A stretch of DNA of 64,000 nucleotides from assembly GCA_029959195.1 (NCBI GenBank), contig CP114119.1, forward strand, positions 806,001 through 870,000, read 5' to 3'. Below, one piece after another: positions 1 to 12,462 of this stretch. Each line of letters begins with the position of its first letter. The first letter of the stretch is position 1. This DNA is from Dictyophora rubrovolvata (taxonomy: Eukaryota; Basidiomycota; Agaricomycetes; Phallales; Phallaceae). The notes below the pieces were generated by a model. It saw only the letters and a list, made by a program, of their open reading frames with translations. It searched no databases and was not told the origin of the DNA. The translations under genes and the position numbers were made by a program.

Positions 1-525
1 CGCAGTAATCATTTGATATTCCTCAACTGCGATCAAGGAAGACTTCCAAGTTGTTTTAATAAGCCCCAACCTGTCCATTGTGTAGTATGTTTCAATCATC
101 ACTTCGATTTATGTTCACATGACGATCACCATTCCCCCAGCAGTATGTCCGAGTTTAGTGAATGCCAAGAATGTAATGATAGTGAACTGCGCTCAGAGTA
201 GCTGCGCCGTAGACATACATACGCCCTCACTGCGCTATTCTATCCGGTAATCTACAGTGAGCCCGTGGTTAATTACTGACCCAGGTTTGGTGAGTTAGCC
301 GTCTAACTTCACTTTTTATGTCAACACTGTGACGTGAATTTGTATTGGCCGCATGAACGATTCTTATAGTACACACCCGGCTTACACTCTAGCGACTACG
401 TGACGTACTCCTTTGCCGGAGACATTCGTAATCCACTCCCTGGCAGGCCCTGAAACGCTAACTTGGAGATTTAAACTCGAAGTAGGACCGCGTATGCTCT
501 CTGCCTTTGTACTAGCAGTTTCATC
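1..525. other. Left-edge intergenic sequence, no gene seen
   Basis: No open frame in this stretch looks like a conserved protein. It probably holds the promoter of the dehydrogenase that starts at 526. I saw no repeats or RNA genes. A 62-codon open frame at 13-201 has no recognisable features. Confidence 0.5.
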
Positions 526-2066
526 ATGGCACACATCCTAAACAATATCCTGGCTCGCTGTGCTCCGAATTCTGAGCTATCGATGACGATACTTCCTCCC
601 CCTAGAACATTTATTCCACGCCGTGATTTACCTGACCTTTCTGGAGAGGTATGTACCTATCCCGAGACATTACAAACTACTACATAACATAATATCCATT
701 CAGATCATTTTTATCACCGGCGGAAATACTGGAATTGGCTACGAGACCGTCAAAGAGCTTCTATTGAAGAATGCCAAAGTTTACTCGGCATCTCGTTCAG
801 TCGAAAAGGCCCAAAAGGCAGCTGACAAGTTAAAAGAGGATACGGGAAAAACTCCCGTTTTAATTCAGCTAGACCTGGGGGACATTCCAAGTGTTAAAAG
901 AGCTGCTGCTGAGTTTTTGAGCCAGGAGGATAGATTGGATGTCTTGTTCAATAGCGCGTGAGCCAAATTTCAGTGAATGTCAGTAAAAATTGACGAGGTT
1001 CTCATATAGAGGCGTGATGTTGCCACCAACAAATGAACTTACTGCGCAAAAATTCGATCTTCGTAAGTACTTTGTTTTTTGGTACCAGACACATCCTTTC
1101 TAATTTATTCAAGAATTTGGTATGTTTTTGTACCCAATTCCTAATTTTTTTTCTTATGCGGCGGAAAGGTACGAATACTCTGGGTCATTATTATTTAACG
1201 GTAAGGCCTTTTTTCATCTTCAAATGACAGCTCCAAAGATAATATTATATCCTAGACATTATTACTTCCGGCCTTGAAACAATCAACATCTACTCAAGGA
1301 CATAAGGCTCGAATTGTTAACGTTTCGTCTTCCGGGCACGCATTTGCTCCGGGAAACGGTATTGATTGGAGCGTCCTGAAAGATAGTCCAGAACGTACTG
1401 CAAAGATTAAAGAATGGGGGCCATCCAAAGTCCCTGGAAGTGGTGCTCAATGGCATCTTTACGGCATCAGCAAAATAGTATGAACAAATACACTTTTGTG
1501 GTACGAAGGAACCACACCTTATCACGATTTTAGGGCAACATTATGCTAACGGAACTATTTAATCGTTATTATCACGAATTTACTGCGTCATACTCTGTCC
1601 ACCCGGGGGGAATTCGTACCGAGCTTCAAAGGTAAGCGTGTCTTGAGTCTTCTTTTCCCGTCTAAGCTAACATCCGTACTTTGGCAAGATACAGCAGCGT
1701 AGCAGTGAGAGCCGTCAGATTCCTGTTATTTCCTTCTGAGTGGGGATCTGATTTCTTTGCTCACCTGGTTGTCACTAAAGTATAAATTTAAGATACGGTC
1801 CTATTAATCAATTATGGGCAGGAATTATGCCCGAAGCTGAGGGTGCAGTTGGAGCCGTAAGTTATTATGATAAATTGTACAAGAATCTATTGTGTTGCTC
1901 ACGGTTGGCTGTCTTGCAGTATATCATTCCCTGGGTTAGAATCTGGCAGCCCGATCCTAGGTCGAAAAATAAAGAATTGCAAGGAGAATTAAAGCAATAT
2001 CTTGATGAACAAATTCGTCTGTTCGAAAACACGGGAAACCCCAACAATAATGAAGCTCTGATTTAG
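526..2066 (+). CDS. Short-chain dehydrogenase/reductase (retinol dehydrogenase-like)
   Basis: NAD(P)-dependent oxidoreductase of the classical SDR family; the substrate cannot be told from sequence. The model has ten exons: 526-648, 704-957, 1010-1062, 1114-1119, 1169-1200, 1256-1477, 1534-1631, 1689-1739, 1793-1856 and 1920-2066. They sum to 1050 nt (349 aa), about the usual family length. Visible motifs are the Rossmann TGGNTGIG near the N-terminus, NSAG (usually NNAG), a VNVSSSGH strand with the catalytic Ser, and YGISK with the catalytic Tyr and Lys. Exon 4 is only six bases long and is needed to keep the frame through QKFDLQFGTNTLGH. The start at 526 gives about 40 residues before the Rossmann fold, as in fungal relatives. 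The protein looks complete and active. Exact splice sites of exons 8-9 are the least certain part. Confidence 0.85.
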
Positions 2067-2450
2067 TCTGAACTGCTCATAGGAAAGTCACGTATGTTCG
2101 CAATTACTGCACCAGTTCAAATAATATGTACATACATTGTGAATTGAGTTGAGATATTTCATTGTATCGGGGAAAATTGAGTTGCGGTGCATAAAGAACC
2201 TCAGCTTAAATATCTAGTAATACACGGCGCATCATTCCCTATAAGTTGGATCGATTTTTCTCGGTTGGTTTACCGAAATTCAAAGGAGAACTAACACAGC
2301 CCACATCCCGCAGCCGCAGGTAGTAGCACTGAGCGGTCCTGGGGAAACATTGATTACGTAAACCGCTCCGCCAGGTGTCGCAGTAATATTGCTTAGTTCC
2401 CGAACGTTGAACATTAAACTTCCTGGCCTTTTTGTCATCACGCTGTCAGT
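2067..2450. other. Intergenic spacer, SDR to VPS35
   Basis: 384 bp between two plus-strand genes. It should contain the dehydrogenase 3' end and the VPS35 promoter. I see no other feature. Confidence 0.5.
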
Positions 2451-5400
2451 ATGGCCACCTCCTCAGATACAGAAGGTAAATTATTAGGTGAGGCGCTGAG
2501 CACAGTAAAGATACAGGCGCAACATATGAAGCGATACTTGGTATGCATCGTCTTTCGGCATTTCTTCTTATTTTTGTTTTGACATAGAGCGCGAATACAG
2601 GAAACCGAACAATTAATGGATGCTTTAAAAAGCGCGAGCACTATGTTGGCTGAGCTACGCACCAGCTCTCTAACGCCTAAACAGTACTATGAATTATGTG
2701 GGGGCATCCGTATTATCTTCATGTTTATACTTCATTCTCGAATTTAGATATGGCCGTATTCGATGCACTTCGCTTTCTCGCAAATTATCTATATGAGGCG
2801 CATGTTCAAGATCGTCACCACCTTGCTGACTTGTATGAATTGGTTCAATACGCAGGCAACATTGTTCCGCGACTATATTTAATGATAACTGTCGGTTCAG
2901 TATATATGTCTATACCAGGAGCACCCGTGAAAGAAATAATGAAAGATATGCTGGAAATGTCCAGAGGTGTACAACATCCTACAAGAGGTCTTTTCTTACG
3001 ACACTACCTTAGTGGTCAAACTAGGGATCACCTTCCCATAGGTGAGGAAGACACGTATGTTGTATCATTATGTATATGACCACTATTTCTCTGTTTAACA
3101 CTCAACTAGGCCACTCGGGAATTTGCAAGACTCGATATCTTTCGTTCTTACGAATTTTATTGAGATGAATAAACTTTGGGTCCGTCTACAACATCAAGGA
3201 CATTCGCGGGACAGGGAGAAACGAGAGGTGGAACGTCGAGAGCTCCGTATATTGGTCGGAACCAATTTAGTCCGTCTCAGTCAGTTGGAAGGAGTTGACC
3301 TCGAAATGTATCATACAAATATCCTTCCGAGCATCCTCGAGCAGATAGTCAATTGCAAAGACATCATCGCTCAGGAGTATTTGATGGAAGTGGTGATTCA
3401 GGTTAGCAAATATATACATTCCTTCAATACATTTCATCTACTAACACTTTTTTCCGTAGGTCTTCACCGATGATTTCCACCTTCACACTCTCGGACCATT
3501 TTTGTCAGCCACCGCTCAATTACATCCCAAAGTCAATATCAAACAAATTGTAATTGCACTTATCGATCGTTTGGCCGCATATGCTGCACGTGAAGCAGAG
3601 AACGAAGATCCGGAAGAAACAAAACGTCAAGAAGAGGCAGCCGCAAAGCGCTTAGCGGAGAAGGTTAATGCTCAAAAGAAGGCTAGACAGAATGGTATCG
3701 CTGGAGAGGCTGTCAGCTCGGATTGGGAAGGAAAAAACAGCACTCTTCTCTCGCCCACCTCTTTTTCTAACGGCGATAAAGGTAAAGAAGTCAGTAACGG
3801 TCAGGTTAAAAAGTTCCGAGGAATACCAACCGATGTCCGGCTATTTGAAGTCTTTTGGCAACAGGTCGTGGAATTGATCAAGGTAAATATCATGTCCGGG
3901 TTAACTGTACATTTGGTCTAAACGTTATCTCTAAGGCTCGACCGGATCTTCCGTTTCCTGATATCACAGCGTTGCTGGTGTCACTTACAAACCTGTCTTT
4001 GAGCTGTTATCCCGATCGCCTCGATTATGTCGATCAAATTTTAGGATTTGCTCGTGATAAAATGCAGGAGTACAAGGATAGGTGAGCTTGGTTCAACGTT
4101 GTCCATTCATCCTCTCAAACTCTTGTTCAGTCCTGATCTGTATTCACCGCAAACGATCCAAAATTTGGCCAATCTTCTACTAGCACCTGTCAGTTCTTAT
4201 CAATCGGTTTTAACACTTCTTGCTTTACCCCAATATCCATCACTGTTTTTCTTGCAACCTCTATCAACCCGTCGTTCGCTTGCACATGGACTTATATCAT
4301 CAGTTTTGAAAAACGAAACTATAATTGAAACCCCGGAAGACGTTGATGGTGTTTTGGAGCTTTGTCAAGTTCTAATTCGAGAACAACCTGAAGAGAGTAC
4401 TCAACAATACTCGAAAGACGGTAGACGATCCGGATCACATGGACAAGAGTCCGAAGAGCTCGCAGAGGAACAAGGTTGGGTAGCTCGCATGGTACACTTG
4501 TTCCGTTCAGATTCTCTGGATGTGCAATTTGAGGTGAGCAGCTTTTCTGGCCAAACTGTCTTGACTTCATTACGAGGTAAATCTTTCAGCTATTACAAAG
4601 AGCTCGCAAACATTTCGAAGCTGGTGGCGAACGAATGCGTTATACATTCCCATCGCTTATCTCGTCTTGTATCAAGTTGGCCCGAAGGTACAAAGAATCC
4701 GAAGCTGTGGTATGTCAATCTGCTATCTTCGCTTGGTTTCTTCGCAGCGAAATGACGGGTTCATTTTTTCAGGAACCCGATTGGATGACAAAGGCCTCAA
4801 ATATTCTCAAATTCACCCGGCAACTTATCTCAATCTTGGCAACTCAAGTTGAAGCACCCACAATCGCCCTGCGGTTGTTCCTTTTAGCTGCGCAGATATC
4901 AAACGAATGTGATTTTGAAGATCTGACGTATGAATTTTTCGTGCAAGCGTTCTCTGTGTATGAAGAAAGTATCTCGGAAAGCAGGGCCCAATTGCAAGCT
5001 ATAGCTTTGATAATCAAAACCTTACATGGATCTACAGTATTCGGGCCAGATAATTATGATACCCTCGTTACTCAAGCCGCTCGTCATGGTTCGCGACTAT
5101 TAAAAAAATCTCATCAAGCCACTGCCGTGCATCTTGCAAGTCATTTATGGTGGCAAACAGCTGATTCATCTAAAACTTCCGAAACTGAAGAAAAAGATTC
5201 TACGGAAGGTGCAGACAAACCACGAGCAGTAAGAGCCTTCCCATTCTAATATCATTACGAAAAGATTGATATTCCCTTTTTTATCAAGTATCCTCATTGG
5301 GATAGCAAACGGGTGTTGGAATGTCTACAGAAGTCCTTAAGAATCGCAAACGCAGCCATCGAAGAAATTGTTACTGTCCAATTATATTGCGATGCCTTGG

Positions 5401-5784
5401 ACCAGTATCTCTACTATTTGGATCACGACGCGCCAGCTGTAAGCACTTATTTTGTTAAATTTATATATAGAATGAAAACGGTGACTTTTGGTTCTGTAGG
5501 TTACACCTAAATTTGTCAACAGTCTCGTGGAATTGATAACTTCGAGTATTGATAACATCGCTTCCCCTGATATACATCCCTCCGCACGAGCACCCCCGGG
5601 CCTTATAGAAGGTGTCCAGACTCCCGATATGATTATTAGGCACTTTCGTAATACGTTGCTCTACATCCAATTAAAAAAGGATGCATTGTCAAATTCCTCG
5701 GAAGAAGCGGGTGAGAAAATTCGACAACGATGGGAAGAGGTTGACGTAGTCGGCGCGACATTAAAAATGGGTATCGAGCGTTGA
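2451..5784 (+). CDS. VPS35: Vacuolar protein sorting protein 35, retromer subunit
   Basis: Core cargo-selective subunit of retromer, which returns receptors from endosomes to the Golgi. Eleven exons (2451-2540, 2601-2697, 2748-3054, 3110-3401, 3460-3882, 3936-4081, 4131-4533, 4590-4709, 4773-5228, 5289-5438, 5500-5784) sum to 2769 nt, or 922 aa, close to the normal fungal size. The N-terminus ([18 protein letters not shown]) and the [10 protein letters not shown] motif, known to be needed for Vps26 binding, are present. The alpha-solenoid runs to the C-terminus with family signatures such as [17 protein letters not shown] and QAFSVYEE. A Lys/Glu-rich insert of about 80 residues follows the PRLYL region. 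The 63-nt intron at 4710-4772 stays open in frame, so it could be retained without a frameshift; homology favours removing it. Confidence 0.96.
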
Positions 5785-6143
5785 AACCATATAAATTCTT
5801 CTATACTACTATTGTACTTTCGTATTCTACCGCATTCTATTTTATTTTTGATATTCCCCGACAAAACCTCTACTAAACATAAAACCTGTGTTTTCTTTTC
5901 GTTCGAGTTGGGACCATGTGCGAAGAAAAGTTGTCTAAGCGAAATATGGAATGCTGCCGTTATCTTCTTTATCTTCCTTGAGAAGTTTCTGAGATTTGCT
6001 AGAGTGGTCAAATGGTCCTCGTGACAAGGTGGCATAGATCCCCATCCCCAGGGGGAAAATGAGAAGCGACTGAAAATAAAAATGCATATTCACATAGAAA
6101 TCGACTTATTGTTTCTTTCCTGGAGTACGACTGATCACCGATC
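5785..6143. other. Intergenic spacer, VPS35 to M28 peptidase
   Basis: 359 bp with several T-rich runs. It is probably the VPS35 3' UTR plus the promoter of the peptidase gene. An open frame on the minus strand here has no protein-like features. Confidence 0.5.
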
Positions 6144-7796
6144 ATGCTATCGAGTGTTTCTAAGGGATTGTTCCCTTGTCTTGTTGCTGCTATTCTTTCG
6201 TGTATAACATATGCCGGTGCTCATCCTGGCCATGGTAAGAGTGGTTTATAACAAATAATGTTGCATTTTTGCGTACCTGATTTGGTATAGAACATGAAAG
6301 AGACACTTTATCGGTCAGAGACCTTGGTCTTGATCAATGCGCATTTGTTGGGGATTGGCCCCCTGGCGTAGGACAACAATTCATCCCTCAAGCCCCCGAT
6401 GCAGAGCTACAGGAGATTATGGCTCAAATAGACCCTAACCGTGTCCAAGCGATCATCGAGAAATTGGTAGCATTCGGAACACGACACACCGAGTCGTCTC
6501 AAACGGATCCCGTTAGAGGTATTGGGGCAGCTCGCGATTGGATTACACAACAGATGCAAGGCTTTGCTGAGGCTTCTAATGGACGTATGGTAGTTACCAC
6601 GCAAAGTTACATCCAGCAACCCGTTCCGAACCAAATCGTCAATGCAACTAACATCACAAACATTCTGGCTACGATCAAAGGCTCGGTAGACCCCAACAGA
6701 GTGTACATTGTCTCCGGGCACTACGATTCAAGAGTAACCAATCTTTTAAATAACATAGACGATTCTCCAGGAGCGGATGATGATGCCTCTGGCGTTGCTA
6801 TTTCTATGGAATTGGCACGCATTATGGCGACCCATATACCAAGAGCAACCGTCGTGCTGGCGGCCGTCGCAGGGGAAGAACAAGGACTATTCGGATCAAC
6901 ATTCATGGCGCAACAATTCTTCAACGCCGGTGCAGATGTCCAGGGAATGTTTACGAACGACATAGTGGGCAGTTCTACGGCAGATGACGGAACGAAAGAT
7001 CCCAATGATATCAGGCTGTTCGCTCAAGGGATACCTTCTCAAGATTCCCCTACTCTTGCAAATGAGATAGTATCGTTCGGAGGGGAGAATGACTCTCCAG
7101 CCCGTGAGCTAGGACGTTTCGTGGCGGAAGTTGCAACCAACAACGACACGGATATGACAGGTACATGATCCGAGTATGTTTTGAGATGAGATAGTGCTAA
7201 CTGTCGACGATCATTGTTCAAAGTGCGAGTCATCTACCGTGCAGACCGATTCTTGCGTGGTGGAGATCACGAGCCTTTCTTGGCCCTTGGTTTTCCAGCA
7301 GCACGATTTACAGAACCGAATGAGAATTTTGCACATCAGCATCAGGATGTGCGAGTCGTAGACGGTGTACAATTTGGAGACCTGACCGAGTTTGTCGACT
7401 TCCAGTTTACGGTAAGAGCAGGTAGAGTCAACGCGGCGGCCTTGTGGTCGTTAGCACAAGCACCCAGTAAGGACCAGTGCAGATCTGGGAAAGAAGTGTA
7501 ATTCTCATGTGCTTCTGCTAGGAACCCCAAGAAACGTCACTATTGATATATCTGTTCTGACGAACAACAGTACCTTAACCTGGGCCCCGGGCAGTGATGT
7601 TGACGACGACAACTTGGCAAGCTTTGAGGTTGTTTGGAGACCGACGACGGAAGCCTTTTGGACACATGTTATTCCCGTTGGATTGGTTAACGCAGTGACG
7701 GTTCAGCTCTCCAAAGATAATGTAATTTTTGGTGTTCGGGCTGTGGGTAAAAACGGATTCAAGAGTCCCGCTGCTTATCCATTCCCCACTGGCTAG
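6144..7796 (+). CDS. Secreted M28-family zinc peptidase
   Basis: Probable secreted aminopeptidase of peptidase family M28. Four exons (6144-6234, 6291-7160, 7224-7466, 7522-7796) sum to 1479 nt, 492 aa. The first exon encodes a short hydrophobic signal peptide ([12 protein letters not shown]) ending near a small-residue site. The co-catalytic two-zinc set is visible in order: His in SGHYDS, bridging Asp in GADDDASG, the general-base and ligand Glu pair in AGEEQGLFG, Asp in TNDIVG, and a His late in the domain, most likely that of [11 protein letters not shown]. The last exon adds about 90 residues ([11 protein letters not shown] onward) with a beta-sandwich, fibronectin III-like pattern. Domain order and length look complete. 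The true substrate is not inferable. Confidence 0.92.
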
Positions 7797-7975
7797 TAGC
7801 TTTAGTTTCTCTGCCATTGTCGATGATAGTTTGTACGAAACAATGAATGCAATGCAATGTTTCTTGTAGTGCCATTTGCGAGAACCAGGAGTCAGATCTC
7901 AGAATCTTAATCAGCGGTGACTGTGGAGGTCCACCAAGTTCATGTGTGTTCTGGTCCGGGTGATGTTCCGACAGC

Positions 7976-10141
7976 ATGGTCCTGCTCCGCTTCGCACCGT
8001 CACCCACCGGCGCACTACATCTCGGAGGACTGAGGACTGCCTTGTTGAATTATGTACTGGCCAAACAGCTCAATGGAAAATGGATTCTGAGAATCGAAGA
8101 CACGGATAATGTCAGTATTCTTCTATCACACCACGAGTACAGTGCGGTGCTTACTTTCAAATTTTGCCAGACCAGGTTTGTGCCAGGCTCCGTTGAAATC
8201 ATACAAAGAGGCTTGGAATGGGCTGGACTGAATTATGATTATGGCATGTTATCAGCTCTTACGTTGTCTGATTTTTTGTAACTCGTTTTTTAGGTCCTGG
8301 CATCGGCGGGCCACATGGTCCCTATTTCCAAGTATTGTGGTCCCAAATTCATTGTTAACAGCTAATTTATCGCTTTTCTAGTCACAAAGGCTGGGTATTT
8401 ACCGCGAATTTGCCAATAAATTACTAGAGGTCAGCTGGCATGGCGTCTTTTTCCCTTCCTTCAGAAGACGTATGAATTTGGCGATATTTTCCAGAAAAAT
8501 CATGCCTATCGTTGTTTCTGCTCGCCTGCTCAATTGAGTGCTACAAAGGACAGATTAATGAAGGTGGGATCCTTGGCAACGTATGACAGAGCCTGCTTGC
8601 ACCTTACAGAGGAGGAAGTTGCTCGTCGCATTCGATCTGGACAGACATTCACTGTCCGCCTTCATGTGACTTCTCCCTAATATGAAGGGCGTTTTTTTTT
8701 CTGAAATCTTCCTCCCATTAATTGTAGGATGCCTCTGTCCCGAAAAGACCTACACCTTCTGATATCGTTTTCGGAGAAATTCGTGAAGCTCGTCAATCTC
8801 TCCCTACGGATCCCATTTTACTTAAATCTGACTCATTCCCCACCTACCATCTTGCCTCCGTGGTTGATGATAATCAAATGGGGATAACACATGTTCTCCG
8901 CGGTGAAGTCAGAATAATCAGAAAAGTGAGGTTTTCTCTTCCGCTAACAAGCATCTGACAGGAATGGCTGCCTTCCCTCCCATTACATCTGGACCTGTAT
9001 GCTTGTTTTTCATTATCACCACCCAAATTCGCTCATTTGCCTTTATTACTTAACCCCGATGGTTCAAAAATGTCAAAACGCATGGGTGACGTTCAAGTGA
9101 ATGATTACATAGTAAGTGCTGTAAATGTTTTCATTGATCCTTTGTTGACGTTGCTAACAGAAAAGGGGGTGGGAACCTGAAGCTGTGATAAATTGGTTGG
9201 CATTGATAGGATGGGGGAATAGGAGTGTAGAAGAGAACGCCAAACTGGAACGTGGTAAAAGTGTTCCGGACGTTTTCACTCTTGAGCAACTCAGTTCAAA
9301 GGTAACTTCTAGTCCATCTTTATTCGAATACCCGAACGAGTGTATCTTTTAGCTCCGTTTATCCAAACTCACGAATCGTCGCGGGATATTGGATCCCAAT
9401 ATATTACGACATCTCAACAAAGAACACTTATCACTAAAAATCAAACAGCCGTTAAGCTTGAAACAACTAACCAAAAAGGTTATACCCATTCTCTCAGCTT
9501 CCTTTCCAAGCAGGTAAGCTGGTTCAGACACGTGCTTTAGGCTTTCTCATTTACTTAGACAAGCAGTGGACTTATCACCCCCGATTATGTTGGGAAAGTC
9601 ATAGAGGTACTAGAGGTAAGTACCTTATTTGTACCACTCCCCTTGGCAATATCCATCTGAGAGCCTAGGATCGAATAATCAATGTCTTTGATTTACCTGA
9701 TATAGCGCCATATTTTTTCGTCGATCCTTTATGGTCTTCTGAAACTGCCGAAGGGATGAAAAGGAGTCTTGCTGAAGGAGTGTATGGTAGGTCAATGTCT
9801 AAAAAAGGTGGAGTTTTATTAATTCCATTTTGTAGAACGTTCTATAACACAGATCATTTCTAACCTCGGTGGGATTGAGAACCGGGATTGGAATCATGAT
9901 CAATTGGTTCATGCAACCCAACTGACCCGCAATGCTCTCGGTTGCACCTCTAAAGAGGTCATGACCCCATTACGGCATGCCATAAGTGCAATGAAGGTAC
10001 TATTTTGCATTAATAAAAAATTTCTGTGGAAATAAATTTTTCTGATATTTATGTGATTAGGATGGACCGAGTGTCATCAAAATTTTGGAACTCGTTGGTA
10101 AAGAACGAACATTAAGTCGGCTGCGACAATGCCTCGCTTAA
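7976..10141 (+). CDS. MSE1: Glutamyl-tRNA synthetase, mitochondrial type
   Basis: Class I aminoacyl-tRNA synthetase of the bacterial/organellar GluRS type, charging tRNA-Glu in mitochondria (EARS2/Mse1). Thirteen exons between 7976 and 10141 sum to 1506 nt (501 aa). The HIGH-type signature is in [14 protein letters not shown] at the very N-terminus, and the KMSKS-type loop reads [15 protein letters not shown], the adenylate-binding region around YHLASVVDD, and a C-terminal anticodon-binding helical region are all present. The second intron starts with GC at 8244-8245 rather than GT. The predicted start lies only a few residues before the catalytic motif, an in-frame stop lies just upstream, and no transit peptide is seen. 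Either an upstream coding exon is missed or targeting is internal. Confidence 0.93.
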
Positions 10142-10327
10142 AAGTCACCCCCTCAAATAACCGTGCGTGATGCAGTGTGTGAAAACCACATACATATTTT
10201 GTATACAAAAATAATATAATACAATGGCGGTTGTAACACAAAAGATGCTTCAACTCCCGTGAGATGTCTGCTTAAGTTGTGGTGTGTATCTAAGCGAACT
10301 TACATAACCCTGACCTCAGCTCGACGA

Positions 10328-12409
10328 ATGACCAAACACTCAAAAAAAAGACAACGACTAAAGTCGGAAAAGGAGTCAAAGCCTGCAGCTCCGCTTGGTT
10401 CCAAATTACATGAAATTTACGATGATGCTGAGAAAGACGAAGAAGAGAAACGGCTAGAAGCACTTCTGTTTGGGAAGTTTTCTACCGCTGAAGCGACAGT
10501 CGACACCGACCGACAGGAGAATGTCGCAAATGGAGGACTATCCAATCTTCTTGATTCTGATGTACGTAACTTTGCTCTTGTCTCCTTTATATCATGGAGC
10601 TTCCTTATTTACCCTATCGTTAGCTATTCGTCATTGACGAGGGAGCCGACTCTTCCGCCATACCAGAACACATACCCAACTTGCTGCACAGTGACACAAC
10701 CCGAAACAAGCAAAACGGAGAAGAAATAGGACCTTCTTCAAACTCTATCTCGACTACCTCGATAACTGCACCTGAGCCCAAGTCTATTTTGCAATCTTCA
10801 CATTCCTCCCGAACAGCAGCCTGGGCTGACCCGGACGATGCTACTATCCATGTTAATATTGCTACAGACACAAGGCTACGTAAGCTTCGAGATGCCCCTA
10901 CAGAAAATGAGGTCGGAGGACGCGACTATGAAGCACGTTTACGTCGCCAGTACGTATAACGTGACCAGCTCATAAAGGAACCCCCTAACATACTGAATAC
11001 TCCTCGGTTCCATTCTCTAGGTACGAAAAAATACATCCTGTACCCAATTGGGCCAGCGCAGCTCGAGATAGCGTACGAGGCAAAAAACGTCGTTTATCAT
11101 CTCCAGGGTCGGATGACGAGAATAACGATGGACATCTGTTAACACTCCTAAGTTCTTCGGGTGCATTATTATCCTCCAATCAACCAAAACTATTACCTCC
11201 GAACGAAATTTCTATCGAACGACTGCGTGATGCTAATCAAACAGCAAATGCTGACACAGAACTTGTCTCAGTGCAGTTCCACCCGTCACCCGCTGTCCCC
11301 GTGCTTATGACAGCAGGCAAAGATCGCAGAGTACGATTGTACAATGTGAATTGATCCATGTGTTCCATACGGAGTACTATCATTTTGCTCACCAGATATT
11401 GTTTTTTTTTAGATTGACGGCCATACTAATCCACATTTGCAATCCGTTCACTTTCCCGAACTACCCGTAACCACAGCAATGTTCCATCCTTCCGGTTCAT
11501 CGATATTACTAACAGGTAATCGGCCGTTTTACTGTACCTATGACTTACAAAGCGGGGCGTGCACTCAATCTCCTCGGGGACTATGGGGCTCAAATTCCGG
11601 CAATCCAGACGGTGCAGACTTGAGCATGGAGACTTGTGCTTTTTCTCCGAACGGTGATTACTTGGCTGTTGCTGGACGGAGAGGTTATGTCCATTTGGTG
11701 GATTGGCGTCGAGGTGGCGGACAGGTTGTTGGTAGTGTCAAAATGAACAATCCCGTGAAGGATCTACATTGGGCCGCTGATAACCGGCTCTTGAGTCTTG
11801 GAGCAGACTGCGAGATATTTTTATGGGATATAGACAACTATCGGTGCTTGCGGCGATGGAAAGACGATGGCGGATTCGGAAGCGCCATCATGACTGGTTC
11901 AAGAAACCAAAATCATCTGGCTATAGGGTGGGTTTCCCTGAGCGTTTATTGTTCTAATAAAAAAAACATGACACTGTTTCATAGTGCTACTACGGGTTTA
12001 GTTAACTTGTATGGCACTGATGGCTTCGCTGAAGTGGGATCAAGTGCCCCCAAACCCCTAAAAACTGTCGAAAATTTGACAACAGCAATTTCATCGATGT
12101 GTTTCAACCACGATGCCCAGATTCTTGCCATTAGTAGCCATACCAAGAAGGACCAATTGAAACTGGTTAGTTTACTTCTTTTTTTCTCTCTCTACTGTTG
12201 TGAAATATATATTACCCGTCTTATCGATCCTCTTTGCATACCAGGTTCATTTACCTTCCAATACAGTATTTTCCAATTGGCCGACTTCGAAAACACCCTT
12301 GGGTCATGTTACCTCGATGGATTTTTCTCCCAGAAGTGATTACGTTGTGATCGGAAATACCCGCGGTCGAGCATTATTATACAACATTAGACACTTTGGT
12401 TTGAAATGA
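10328..12409 (+). CDS. UTP18: U3 snoRNP-associated WD40 protein Utp18
   Basis: Component of the small-subunit processome that acts in 18S rRNA maturation in the nucleolus. Six exons (10328-10561, 10624-10949, 11021-11345, 11413-11927, 11985-12165, 12245-12409) sum to 1746 nt, 581 aa. The N-terminal 200 residues are charged and low in complexity, with Lys/Arg-rich (KKRQRLKSEK) and acidic stretches and the Utp18-type segment DYEARLRRQYEKIHP. The C-terminal half is a WD40 propeller: VSVQFHPS, MTAGKDRRVRLYN, METCAFSPNGDYLAVAGR, LSLGADCEIFLWDI, MDFSPRSDYVVIGN. The gene ends 53 bp from the 3' end of the convergent kinase gene. Confidence 0.94.
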
Positions 12410-12462
12410 CACCTATCATTACACCTGCGCCGCATAATACATTTACATAAAAAAATTTCAAG

